From: Rutpela maculata
Taxonomy: Eukaryota; Arthropoda; Insecta; Coleoptera; Cerambycidae
DNA: 64,000 nucleotides
Reading direction: 5' to 3'
NCBI GenBank assembly: GCA_936432065.2
Contig: OW386285.2
Location: forward strand, 365,553,249 to 365,617,248
Positions 11,395 to 22,089 of this stretch are shown here, piece by piece. The position numbers and the translations under genes are program-made. The notes under the pieces are model-generated. The model made no database searches, had not been told where the DNA came from, and saw nothing but the letters and a program-made list of their open reading frames with translations. Position 1 is the stretch's first letter, and every line of letters begins with the position of its first letter.

Positions 11395-12120
11395 AAAATA
11401 AGCGTTGATTTGCCTTTTGCGATATTTCTAGATCTCACAAAAGCTTTTGACATTATTTCGCATCCTAAACTTTTAGATATACCAAACAAGTATGGTATTC
11501 GAGGTACATACGGTGATCTAATTGAGGACTATCTAACAAATAGAACACAAATTATCAATGGTTACACCATTGATAATGAAAAAGTAAGAAAAGAATAATT
11601 GTACTTGAAAGCTACCTATCTCTGGAAAGATCATTGATAATGCTGACTATACTATGCTGTTTTTCGTTGATGCCACCTGGGAGGTGTTAAAATAAAAGGG
11701 GAAAATGGCCTACATTTAGTAACAAACTGGTTACAACAAGCTCTGTTACCAGTAAATATAGAAAAATTAATAGGCATTTCTTCAACCGTTGCTGGGAAAT
11801 CAACTTTAACCAAAACAAAACATCACGAATGTGAAAATACAGTGATTTGTAACTGCAAAAAATATATTGAGTCATGAGAGCAAATAAAATATATTGGTAT
11901 AAACATAGACCAATTTTTATAATAGGATATACATGTTGATATCCTAACAGATAAACTAAGAAAACTGTTACATATATTTTATCAATTGAACAAATTGGCG
12001 AGAAACAATAATGAATATATATAAATCCCTCATTGAATGAGGTGTAAGTTTTTGAATGGGGAGGAGCTTATGAGTCAACTTTGTATATAATTCGAAAATA
12101 TTTCGTTAAAATTATATTAG
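11395..12120 (+). pseudogene. degraded Jockey/CR1-like LINE reverse transcriptase
   Basis: The ORF at 11410-11598 starts in the middle of RT with FAIFLDLTKAFDIISHPKLL (the catalytic-Asp motif LDL.KAFD) and continues YGIRGTYGDLIEDYLTNRTQ. After stops, the frame-shifted continuation shows a decayed FADD region (near 11665), VTNWLQQALLPVNIEK (about 11722) and IKYIGINIDQFL (about 11887), followed by a leucine-rich thumb. It is truncated at both ends. Many stops mean it is long dead. Confidence 0.75.
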
Positions 12121-13670
12121 ATATATACAGGGTGTCCATTAAGGAATGAGCCATACCTCAACAGTAGGTTCCTGAAGTAAAAATAAATCGTTTTAGCTAA
12201 ACATACCTTAGTACCTACCATGTCGCTTTCTTAAAAAGTTATGGGACGTCAAAGGCAAATTTTTTTTGCTATATCTCTATCACTATTTACGGGATTTGAT
12301 CCAAATTTGGATATAGGGTTTTTTTGGAATGCTAAGAACAGTCATGTTAATAATTAAGACGATTAACGTAAAGGGCGCTGGGAATTTTTATTTTGTTTTG
12401 GTCATTATTTTTTTGGGGATAAACTTTCTAATAAAGTAATATATTTTTTTAATGTAGCATTCAATTCTACGTAAAAAGTACTGAGGATGTGGGAGAGTTG
12501 GGAAAATTAACAAATTAATTTTTAAAATTTTAATTTTTGACAATTTAAAAAAAATTAAAAACGCAGTAATATACCTTCATATATTGGACCAATCCTTGCA
12601 AATATTAGTAAAATTTACTGGGTAAATGGCGGTATGGAAAAATATTTTCTAGTGTCATGCATTTGTTCCAAATCTCCCTTTTACGAGGAAGAATTGGGAC
12701 TAGCGATGGGAAGATTTGGGACAGGTAATTAAACCTTCACAAAGATATGGAAAATATTTAATTATTGCAAAAAATAACAAACAACAAGAAAGTATAAAAT
12801 TAATTCAAAAATCTGACAAATGCTCAGAAGAAAAACAATAATATATCAACAAACGATGAAAATTTTTCTTTTTTTTTTCTTGTAGCGTAACGGCATACCT
12901 AAAAACGATCTAAATAATATAAGAAAATTAATTCATACATGGAATGAGGGAGACATAGGATGGGCCAACTGTCCCTTAAAATAACGTCCCAACTCTATCT
13001 CACTGCTCGATGTCATTAAAAGTGACCAGATTTATTTTTAGGTAAAAGTGAATCATGAAATGATAATAGCTAAAACGTCGGTCTTTACATGTAAAATAAC
13101 TCAGTAACACTTGCACCCACAAAGTAATGAATTGGATAATTTGAACAAAAAAAAAGTTACTTTTCAGTACATAAAACAATTAAAATTACCTGAGATTTGA
13201 AGTACAAAACACACAGGGTGAAATACGGCAGTTTATTTATTTCTCTCATAAATATACATAACCTGTATGACACACAACTCAAACTACCAACCAATCGGTA
13301 TAAAAAGTCACTGTCCCAATTCTCCCATAGTACCAATTCTCCCACTTCTCCCCTACACGTGTCTTATATTTGTAAAATGCACCGTTTTCGACAAACATGC
13401 ATTCCAATTTCTTTTAGAGATTATACTATGTATGGTTTTTTAAATATCTTTAATAAATCGAAAATAAACGCATATTTTCCTCTCACTCTGCAAAATCCTA
13501 TCCTTAAATATAAACGTATGTTGCCCAAAACAATGTGTAAAAACTGCTATTTCTAAAATAAAATATTATTAAAACGTTATTATTATTTTTTTTTTCGATT
13601 TCTCGCTGCCGAACAGGGCTTGCGTGGCCTCCGACACCACACGGTAGCCGCACCGCCCATTTCATTACAC
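12121..13670. other. non-coding; one common insect repeat motif
   Basis: At 12127 'acagggtgtccattaagg' matches a motif often seen at the ends of insect repeats, but no partner end is found. The remainder is AT-rich. The 119-codon ORF at 13197-13556 has no recognisable features. Confidence 0.3.
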
Positions 13671-13674
13671 CCAC

Positions 13675-13975
13675 TCTCCACGAACTGTGGAGTTAGTGGC
13701 GCAGTGCTTATGGTGTTAGGCGACCACGGGGTCTCGGGTTCGAATCCTGGTTAGGGTATGGATGCGTAGCAGCGTTTTTCACGTGTTGCCGAAATGGGAG
13801 CAGTGGACTAGACCGCTCTTGTGAGTTCGAGTCTCAGCTGCGGCAATGTCCCAGGGAATGACTGTTTTATTTTTGTCTATGTGTGCGTGTCCTGGTTGAT
13901 TGGTGGAATAGCTATTGCTAAACTCCGGCAGGGCGTGGATATAAATAAGACGTTAAAATAAAAAAAAGAATATCA
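13675..13975 (+). mobile_element. tRNA-like SINE
   Basis: A tRNA-type head carries a pol III A box (tagtggcgcagtgc, 13694-13707) and a consensus B box (ggttcgaatcc, 13737-13747), 29 bp apart. A second B-box-like stretch (gagttcgagtctc, 13823-13835) follows. The body ends with 'gacgttaaaataaaaaaaag', an A-rich tail at about 13955-13972. It cannot fold as a functional tRNA: no complete acceptor stem is found and the anticodon arm is not evident. This is the pattern of a tRNA-derived SINE mobilised by a LINE. Confidence 0.75.
13694..13747 (+). promoter_or_regulatory. internal RNA polymerase III promoter (A and B boxes)
   Basis: The A box matches TRGYNNARYNG closely. The B box GGTTCGAATCC is a perfect match to GGTTCGANTCC. 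Confidence 0.7.
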
Positions 13976-14686
13976 CCGGAAATGATTGATAACGTTTGGA
14001 AAGAGTTCATTAATCGTTTTGATTAATTTCGGGCTGCGAACTGAATGAAAGGACCCCGCACATTTCTTATGTAAATTGAGGTACAGTCAAATTGGGTGAA
14101 TTTTTAATATGTTGTAGATTTCGACTTTCTGATCAGAAGCTCTCATGGGGCCCAACTCGATCTTATGCCGAGATACAGCTCAAGAAATGTACAAGACTGA
14201 CCTCTTTTACAATTAAAAAAATTTCGAATTCATGATTTTTGTCATACATTTTATATTGTGATACGTTCTAATAGCCCTTTATATTTTGCACTAAAAACAT
14301 TTGTTGTTTTAATAAAAATAGCGTAGAAAAAATTAAAATTTGAAAAATGTTGGCGAACGCGCCAGGAAGTCTATATAAAAATAACGTGAAAAAAATATTC
14401 GGTCAAATTGGTTCAAAACATTTTCTACATAATGGACAAGCCACCATCAAAAGACCAATTGCTAGAAATAATAGCCAGAGCTAGAACACCGCACCTGGAG
14501 TAGACAAAATAAGCAATGAGTTAATACACTACGGTACGTAAAGGCTAAAGGACCAAACCCTAGAAGTCATCACCAGTGTATGGACAGAAACCACACTGTC
14601 TACGGAATGGACCACGACTATACAAATACCCCTTCCAAAAACCAACTCGCCACAGAATATAGATGACTACAGAAGAATAACACTTT

Positions 14687-14862
14687 GTATACGTAAGCCA
14701 AGAAGTGTAGTCAGTAGAGGAATGCGAGTACGGGCTTCTAAAAGTGGAGCGGCACGTGTTTAGAATACGTATAATATGGCAGTTTGCGCCGGCTGAGAGC
14801 AGACCGCTCCACTTTTAGGAGCCCGTACTCGCATTCCTCTACTGATTACACTTCTTGGCTTT
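14687..14862. mobile_element. 176-bp palindromic MITE inside the LINE
   Basis: Arms of about 60 bp (gtaagccaagaagtgta...ctaaaagtggagcgg, and the inverse ending at 14862) surround a short GC-rich loop. It interrupts the RT reading frame between the DDYRRI-like motif and the thumb-proximal sequence. ACTTT at 14682-14686 and 14863-14867 may be a 5-bp target duplication. The related LINE at 22090-23160 is uninterrupted at this point. Confidence 0.7.
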
Positions 14863-15572
14863 ACTTTAGCATAGGATACAAATACTACGCACAATTCCTG
14901 CTTGAGCAACTAGAGAAGTACATTGGAAGACTGCCAGACAGCATTCATCAAAGGCAGATCAACGGACGACCACATGTACACCACCAGTGGAATACTGGAA
15001 GAAAACTGGAGAGAAGGGACAAAACTGCACATAGTCCCTATAGATCTCCAAAAGGCATTCGATACCATCAGTCACGAGGCCATAGTCAACACCCTATATA
15101 ACAAAGGAGTACCGCACTATCTGATACACAAGATAATAAAGGCCTGCCTTCATGAAACCACTGCCATACAATGGTTCGGACAAATGACGGGAACCAGACA
15201 GAAGAACAGAGGAGTCAAACAAGAATGCCCCCTATCCCCCTGACTATTCACCACGATCCTAGACCAAGTAATACAAAACACCAATAATGGAAACACCAAA
15301 TTTCAACGAGGACACGGAAACGCTGAGAACCCCAATCGTACTAGCATACGCCGATGACCACCTAGTCATCACAGAAGAAGAGCAACAAATTCTCAACTTC
15401 CTAGAAAACATGAAACCGTATCTGGACACATCTGGTCTGAAAATACACTTCAAGAAAAGTCTAATAATGGAGCGCGACCCATCAACAAGAGAGAGCCGGA
15501 TCAGTGGAGAAGAACACAAAATAGGTGACTACTCCCTAAGAACAACGAACAAACTGAAATACCTAGGAACCA

Positions 15573-15708
15573 ACTGAAAAGGAGAGAAACAGTAAAGGAG
15601 AGAATAAAAACAGCATACAGAGTCGCAATTATACTGTTCAACTGAAAAGGAGAGAAACAGTAAAGGAGAGAATAAAAACAGCATACAGAGTCGCAATTAT
15701 ACTGTTCA
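15573..15708 (+). repeat. 68-bp perfect tandem duplication in LINE RT
   Basis: actgaaaaggagagaaac...actgttca occurs at 15573-15640 and again directly at 15641-15708. Because 68 is not a multiple of 3 it shifts the reading frame, and a TGA follows KYLGTN. Confidence 0.9.
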
Positions 15709-16768
15709 TCGAGAAAAACAAACTATCATGGGGCCTGACCAAACCGCTGTACATAGCCATCATACTGCTAACGATGACATATGGAGTTAAAAACGCGGCA
15801 ACAACAAAAGCTAGCAGAAGAAGTTTGAGAAGAGCTGAAAGAGACATCATCCAACTACTCAGAAAAACAACAGGTCAAAAACAGTAATATAAAACATCAA
15901 CACTACTAGAACGGAAGACAATCACAAAAAGGATAGATGCGATGAACTACTGGGGATATCAAAGAAGGGAACCAACACACCTACTAAAAAAAGCACTAAC
16001 ACTGAACAGCAGCAAAGTAAAAATAGGGAGACCATGTTACACGTGGAAAACAACAATTGAGAGGATCATGAACAAATTGGGAAAGGACCAAACATACTGG
16101 AAAGAAAAGCGAGGGAAGAAAATGAATTCCACAAAGAAACCAGAGCGAAATATACTCTACCAGAACCAGAAACGGAGGAATCAGAAGGCTCAGAAGAAGA
16201 AGAAGATTTGTAGAAGCAGAAATACAAAAATAGGAGCACAAACAGCAGCGGCACAATGCGGCAACATATCTCACAAGAAGATCCAGAAGAGGCAGAAGTC
16301 CAGAACCAAAAATACAAAAAAAGGGAGCTTAAACGCTCCCTCACGACAAAATGCGGTAACGCATCTCACAAATACCTACCCACATTCCTTTACCATGCGC
16401 CATGTGGCTCTCACTCTGGCAACAAGGATGACCTTAGTCCAACCCAGCGTGGACGTAGCAGGCCCAGCTGTATAACCCCTGGGAGTGGCAGCAATGCCTA
16501 CCGCACGCTGGTAAATCAATCAATCAAGTATGTGTCTTCCTGATCAAAAAACTTTAATTGAAAAACTTTCGGAAATTGGTCTAATACCTCATCAATAAAT
16601 TAAAAGTTTGATAAGATGCAGAATTTTACAAAATTTATAGTTTATCTCGAAAACTAGACATAGGATCGGGTTGGGCCCATGAGAGCTGTTGATCAGAAAG
16701 TCGAAATTTACAACTTATTAAAAATTCGGCCAATTTGACTATACCCCAATTTACATAAAAAATGGAGT

Positions 16769-17689
16769 TCTTTGAACATTTAATTTAGTTGTTTTTGTAA
16801 TTTCTTCATTTAACTGGAGAGTTATTAAAAAAAAATGGCGATTTTAATAGATGAAGTTAAAAGCTGAGTAATATGCCGTCATTAAATTGACATACACTAA
16901 TTGTCACTGAGGGATTAAACGTAGAGGCATTAAATGTGTGCCAGTTTCTTTCTTTTCAAACTATTGTAAGCAAGTACAAAAGAAAATATCTTCGAGCTTA
17001 ATCAGTGTCATAAATACAATTTTAACAACTCAACTCGTTAAATTTGTTAAATTGAAAAAGTTAAACATCATGCTGCTAAAGATTGGATCTCAATAGGAAA
17101 AGTTCGCAGGATTTTTAATAAACGCGTTGATAACAATAGTAATGCCATGAAAAATAATTCGTTTCGTTCAATTTATATAGAGGTAGTATTTCAACTGATT
17201 ATATCTGCAGAGGACAGGAAGAATTTAGTTTCTTTGTACTTCCTGCGCTGCGATTGAAAACATTGATTTATAAATCTTTGTCTGACTCAAGAAATATTAT
17301 CTCAATTACTATATAAAACGTTATTTGAATTCATTGCAAGACAGGAATGAATTTATTTAATTCCATGTTTGTTCACATCACAACGTAACCACATCCTACT
17401 GCTTAAGAAATATTATTTATTTTTCTTTTTATGTTAGATACATATTTATATAATATCCTGCTGGGTCGATATAAATGTCGGCTTAACCTTATAATAATAT
17501 ATTTATGTAAGTTAAAATAATTTTTTTTAAGTAACTAAATGAGTATACAGTGTACACAATAAATATGGAATAAATTATTGCCTCGGAATATAAAAATATT
17601 TCGAAATAATCATCTTTCTAATTTTATTTGCACATATTTTGCTTTGTTTTCTTAGTTATGATGTCATACGTCATCGATATATTTTTTAA
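16769..17689. other. AT-rich stretch, nothing recognised
   Basis: No ORF, hairpin or terminal repeat that I can support. Confidence 0.4.
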
Positions 17690-17923
17690 AAAGGACACTG
17701 CAAGAGGGCACGAAGAAAGTCCCAGTTTTTGGTTTTTCGCTCATATCTCAAAAAGTGGCTATATGCAAAATTAAAGCTGACTAAATTTTCTACAGTAATG
17801 TTTCTGTTAATTTTTTTCGTACCTGTTATGGTTCAGTAATGAATTGTATATCTTTTGACTGTATTCTAACTTTATTATGAATTGAATAAAAATTTTATTA
17901 ACCATCGTAGAACAAAAATTTCT

Positions 17924-19430
17924 TGATTGATTGATTGATTGATTGATACCAGCGTAGGTAGGCATTGCTGCCACTCCCAGCTATACAGCTGGGCCTGCTA
18001 CGTCCACGCTGGGTTGGACTAAGGTCATGCTTGTTGCCAGCAGCGAGTGCCACATGGCGCATGGTAAAGGAATATGGGATGGGACGTGTAGGTATTTGTG
18101 AGATGCGTTACCGCATTGTGTCGTGAGGGAGCGTTTAAGCTCCCTTTTTTGTGCTTTTGGTTCTGGGTATCTGCCTCTTCTGAATCTTTGTGTGAAATAT
18201 GTGTTGTGTCTTATTGTGGAGTGTTTATTACTGTTTATGCTCCTCTTTTTTTGTTTCTGCTTCTTCGAATCTTCTTTTTCTGAGTCTTCTGATTCCTCGA
18301 TTTCCGATGCTGGGTTGGATTTGAGTCATGCTTGTTGTCAGCAGCGAGAGCCACATGACACATGGTTTTTTCATTTTTCCCCTCGCTTTTCTTTCCCAGT
18401 TTGTTTATGATCCTCTCGATTGTTGTTTTCCACGTGTAACATGGTCTCCCTATTTTTAGTTTGGTGCTGTTCAGTGTTAGCGTTTTCTTCAGTAGGTTTT
18501 CTGCTGTCCTTTTTGCTTTAACCTTCTTGATCCTTTCCCTTATCTCTCTGCTTACCAGAATATGGTCTATTTGTGTGATTGAGCTTCCATTAGTCCAAGT
18601 ATTAATGCATGTTTGACTTTTACTCCATGTATTTCTTATTGTTAAGTCAAACACGTGTGCTAGGTTTTTCAGCGCGTTTCCGTTTTCGTTAGACCATGTG
18701 TGGAGTATATGTGCATTAAAGTCTCCAGGTACACGATTTCACTGCACTATGTATATGTATATGCTATGATTTACTGCGTTAGAGGGAAGCACTGGAAAGT
18801 TTTGGTTTCTGTACCTAATTAAACACTAACTAATATTTCTTATCAAGCTGATAATATTCCGAGGTATAAATTATTTTACACATTCACTTATACAAACTTA
18901 AATATAACTTCTATACGTTGACACTTTGTATTTAACTTTTTCAAGGGTATCCATTGGTGACAGAACACTATAAGTCATCTCCCTGCCTAACAGAATATGA
19001 TCTATTTATTGAGTTGAGTTTCCGCTGCTCTAGGTATCAAGATTGCTCTTTTCTGTGCGTATTTTCTTGGAAACCATTTTCCTGAGAGAAACCTGTATCA
19101 CATATACATACATTGAGGTGCCATAAGAATTCAGTCTGGACGCTACACACCCGACAGTGCCCCATTGATTATTTCTGATCTAATCCAAATTAAACTCGTT
19201 TGAATATTTTTAGCAATTATGAGAACCTCACCTGAAAGGTATACTTTAAGAGTAATGCGCCACTGATCATTACGTATTCAATTTTGATTAAATTTGTTTG
19301 AATATTTTTAGTAATTATGAGAAAACACACTTGAAGGTTCTCACAGGAAATCTGTATAATCACACTTTAATAGCGATGCATTACTAATTATTTCGGGTTA
19401 TTATTATCACCATTATTATATCGTGCGTCG
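17924..19430 (-). mobile_element. RT-deleted LINE derivative, copy 1 (5'-truncated)
   Basis: Reading on the minus strand, 18730-18510 encodes the end of an APE endonuclease, with GDFNAH, TCINTWTNGSSITQIDHILVS and REIRERIKK. It passes directly, in frame, into the LINE C-terminal part (LLKKTLTLNSTKLKIGRPCY, then TWKTTIERIINKLGK). The whole reverse transcriptase is missing. The frame 18235-18654 is open across the join (139 codons). The element ends in a (GATT)n/(AATC)n tail at 17924-17945. A second endonuclease-like piece lies upstream, near 18960-19080. Copy 2 (58477-60466) shares the same join, so the deletion predates both. Confidence 0.8.
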
Positions 19431-19474
19431 AACAGATATCCGAAGTTATCGTGTTTACTAGAAACGGTATACAA

Positions 19475-19510
19475 GCACACACACATATACATGCACACAC
19501 ACACACACTT
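19475..19510. repeat. short CA-rich microsatellite
   Basis: Interrupted (AC)n: acacacacacatatacatgcacacacacacacact. Confidence 0.8.
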
Positions 19511-19921
19511 ACAGACGCAAAGACATTTTTTATTCGATATTTGAGTTTAGTCTGCTGTGAAACGGATATCTGTAGAAGAAATTTTTTTCTACGATTTTTA
19601 TTCAATTTATAATAAAGTTAGAATACAGTCAAAAGATATACAATTCATTACTGAACCATAACAGATACGAAAAAAATTAATAGAAACGTTATTGTAGAAA
19701 ATTTAGTCAGCTTTAATTTTGCATATAGCCATATAGATCAGGGCTAGCCGTTTTCGAGATATGAGCGAAAAAACAAAAACCGGGACCTTCTTCGTGTCCC
19801 CCTGCACCTCCCCCTCCAACCTCCTACGTTTGGGGACTTTCGGTATGTTTACCTTCTAAGTAGTTCAAACACAGCCTTCAAGTCAAAAATTGTGATCTCG
19901 GAATTTCTAGAAACCATTCAT

Positions 19922-19956
19922 TGACAGGACTGTGATAAAATGTCACAGTCCTGTCA
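19922..19956. repeat. strong hairpin
   Basis: tgacaggactgtga and tcacagtcctgtca flank a 7-base loop, giving a perfect 14-bp stem. It lies in the tail region of the 17.7-20.0 kb foldback. Confidence 0.8.
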
Positions 19957-19987
19957 GCCTTTTCGGAAAAAAAAATTACCGTCACCA

Positions 19988-20019
19988 TACTTCCACTACA
20001 TTACGTGGATGTGGAAGTA
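19988..20019. repeat. terminal hairpin related to the 645-bp repeat family
   Basis: TACTTCCAC...GTGGAAGTA stem, preceded by 'ttaccgtcacca'. The end of the 7400-8044 copy (gtcgttactatacttccac...tagaagta) has the same layout. Confidence 0.55.
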
Positions 20020-21705
20020 AAAGTACAGTATAAACGCATTAAATGCAGTGGAGAATAATTCATAGCATTTTTCCTGAAAGTTTTCTGTTAATCTAAATTC
20101 GTAATATAAAAGATACAGCATTCAATGTATTATATTTCAAACCTAGCTGTGGGCTATTGAGTTTAGTCTCTTGAAATATAATTAAAATGGGGAATGTTAA
20201 TACGACAAGCCAATTTCAAGTGGCAAAGAGTGGAATAATTTAATAAAGAATTCTATTACATTTCTCAATACAAATGACAATATGATTAAATTTCTCACAA
20301 TAAGCTGGGTTTTCCAACTCAAGAATTCCCCTTTCGATCTTAGGCATATTTAACCAGTTTGTTGGGACATGAATGATAACTTTGCTTTCCCCCATGTTTT
20401 GCAGAAAAAACGTAATATAATAATTGCTATATTTATTTTTTACTTTCCGTCATTTAAATGATATACTTAGATTTTCTATTCGGAAAAAAATCTGTTGAGA
20501 TTTGAGATTTTGAAAAAAATAAATAATTATTCGAAATGTTTACCCATCAATCCATTAGCTTTATTGGTTCATTTATTTACTTCATATGTTTATTTAACAA
20601 ATGAATTTTGAAAAGCAGTGTTTTTAAAAATTTCAAGACACTTTTTTAAAGTTTATAAAATTATCTTAAATTGGTTTTTTCTCTCTCTGATTGAAGTGGC
20701 CCAAAAATTTTTGTGGCTCAAAAATAAACTAAATTTCTTTAATTATATGTAAATTTGCAATGAATTAATAGTGATACAATAGCTTTATATTCCTATAGGT
20801 AGTCTGTACTTTACTTTAAAATTCAATGAAACATGTTTCGAATCTTTTTGTGAAGATTGAAAAGTTACAATTTATGTTTACATACCAAGTAGAATGGTTG
20901 ACGATTTTAAATTCTCTAAATGCCAGCTTAATCGCTTTTTCAACTCAAACAGATTAAAAGTTGTGTTTGAGAAATTCGCTTTTAACGATGTCGGTGCTTT
21001 GTGCTTTATTTTTTTTTACTGTCACAGGTACAATTATATGACCGTCTTGTAGGATAAATATGTTTGATAAGCACGAGAAAAATGTATAATATTTACAGGT
21101 ATAAATGTTTGTTCTGAAAAATACTATGTATATGCTCCGAACATAATTTTGTATACTCCAAGATAAATTATTCTTGAATTATTTTCGAATAATCTAATAT
21201 TTAGAAAATATCTATCATTTTAGATAACGATATGTCATATTAATGGTATAAGTGAATTGTGCCATGTCCGAAAATTGTTGGTTAAGTAGGTATTCCTTTT
21301 TTTGAATTTTTAATTTCGTAAAAATTCTCTTTTTCTTTACATTACTAGACAGAATTTGTTTTTAATAGGACGCCCAAAAAATGATTTTTGTGTCCGTGAC
21401 TTTATAGTTATAATAAACAAAAATCAGTATTCAAAATTTATATTTTGTTGAGTTGCATGAAAGACAATTTGTATTTGTGAAATTAATTCAAATGACCCCG
21501 TACAAAACCAATGGATAATGGACTTAGTGGAATTTGGTTTTTGTCTTTCTGATCAAAAGTTTCAATGGCCACAACATTTTGCTTTGGTTAGTTTTGGAAC
21601 TACAACATTTTAAAGTTTAAAAATCTTGGAAACAGTGATATTAATTAATATTTATTGTTTCGTACACAATAAGTAACGTGTATAGTGTGTTCCACATATA
21701 ATTCC
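20020..21705. other. AT-rich stretch, nothing recognised
   Basis: Long AT-rich sequence without ORFs over 60 codons or recognisable repeats. Confidence 0.45.
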
Positions 21706-22024
21706 GCGATATAAAAAAGCTCACAAAAAATCGTAAAAGACACCGACCGCCTTTAGTTAGTGTACCGCCCGTTGGTCCACGTTGATTACCGCTAGTCCGC
21801 GTTGACTACATAGTTTATTCCAATCTATCGTAATTTCGGTAGAGAAAATTTCAACCAATTGTATTCAGTGGGAGTGGCCTACATTTTTGTTAGGAAATAT
21901 CTGACCATTTTTTTGTGATGATAATAGAAGAAGCTGAACACTTTTATGGCCTTTTATGTAAAAAGACTGAAATTGATACACGGTCGGAACCCTTTACGTT
22001 TTTTTGCGAGCTTTTTTATATCGC
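21706..22024. mobile_element. MITE-like element with about 40-bp inverted ends
   Basis: gcgatataaaaaagctcaca... at 21706 is mirrored by ...tgcgagcttttttatatcgc ending at 22024, and inner segments (acaccgaccg / cggtcgg) also pair. The 319-bp element has no coding potential. Target duplication is not clear. Confidence 0.6.
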
Positions 22025-22089
22025 TGTATTATCGATGGACCAAACTATACTTCGTTAAATTATTCTCTTTCATACAAAGCTAACAGAGA

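Larger units (their letters stand above)
14440..16527 (+). pseudogene. LINE with APE-type relatives, RT and 3' region, defective
   Basis: After a decayed 5' part (14450-14680, with DDYRRI-type sequence), frame 14923-15243 encodes RT motifs TAFIKGRSTDDHMY, LQKAFDTISHEAIVNTLYNKGVP and VKQECPLSP. Frame 15287-15577 encodes the AYADDHLVITEEE box and KYLGTN. The C-terminal part (15942 onward) has RIDAMNYWGYQRREPTHLL and IGRPCYTWKTTIERIMNKLGK. The element ends in a short (AATC)n tail at 16513-16527 after a conserved 3' UTR. Defects are a 176-bp hairpin insertion (14687-14862), a 68-bp tandem duplication (15573-15708) and stops at the RT joins. The YADD active site itself is intact. Relatives are at 17924-19430, 22090-23160 and 58477-60466. 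Confidence 0.8.
14062..16768. mobile_element. foldback element interrupted by a LINE
   Basis: 14062-14176 (catttcttatgtaaattgag ... cccaactcgatcttatg...) recurs inverted at 16645-16768 (...catagg atcgggttgggccc ... ccccaatttacataaaa). The arms are about 115-125 bp at roughly 80% identity. The LINE at 14440-16527 lies in the loop. Ends and duplication are undetermined. Confidence 0.6.
17690..19805. mobile_element. foldback element interrupted by the LINE derivative
   Basis: 17690-17921 (gcacgaagaaagtcccag...ttttcgctcatatctc...taactttattatgaattgaa) recurs inverted at 19578-19805 (ttcaatttataataaagtta ... gatatgagcgaaaaaac ... gggaccttcttcgtg). The arms are about 230 bp and highly similar. The loop is filled by the RT-deleted LINE derivative plus about 150 bp with a CA repeat. 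The sequence beyond the right arm ends in a TACTTCCAC/GTGGAAGTA hairpin at 19988-20019. That hairpin resembles one terminus of the 7400-8044 family. Confidence 0.7.

Noticed and set aside
12127..12330. 'acagggtgtcc' start of a known type of insect repeat
   Set aside because: No matching second end or duplication in the window, so an element cannot be delimited.
13694..13765. Possible tRNA gene
   Set aside because: A and B boxes are good but acceptor and anticodon stems do not form; the downstream body and A-rich tail fit a SINE.
16066..16344. Minus-strand ORFs of 92 codons rich in Leu/Ser/Cys
   Set aside because: Shadows of the lysine-rich LINE C-terminal frame on the + strand.
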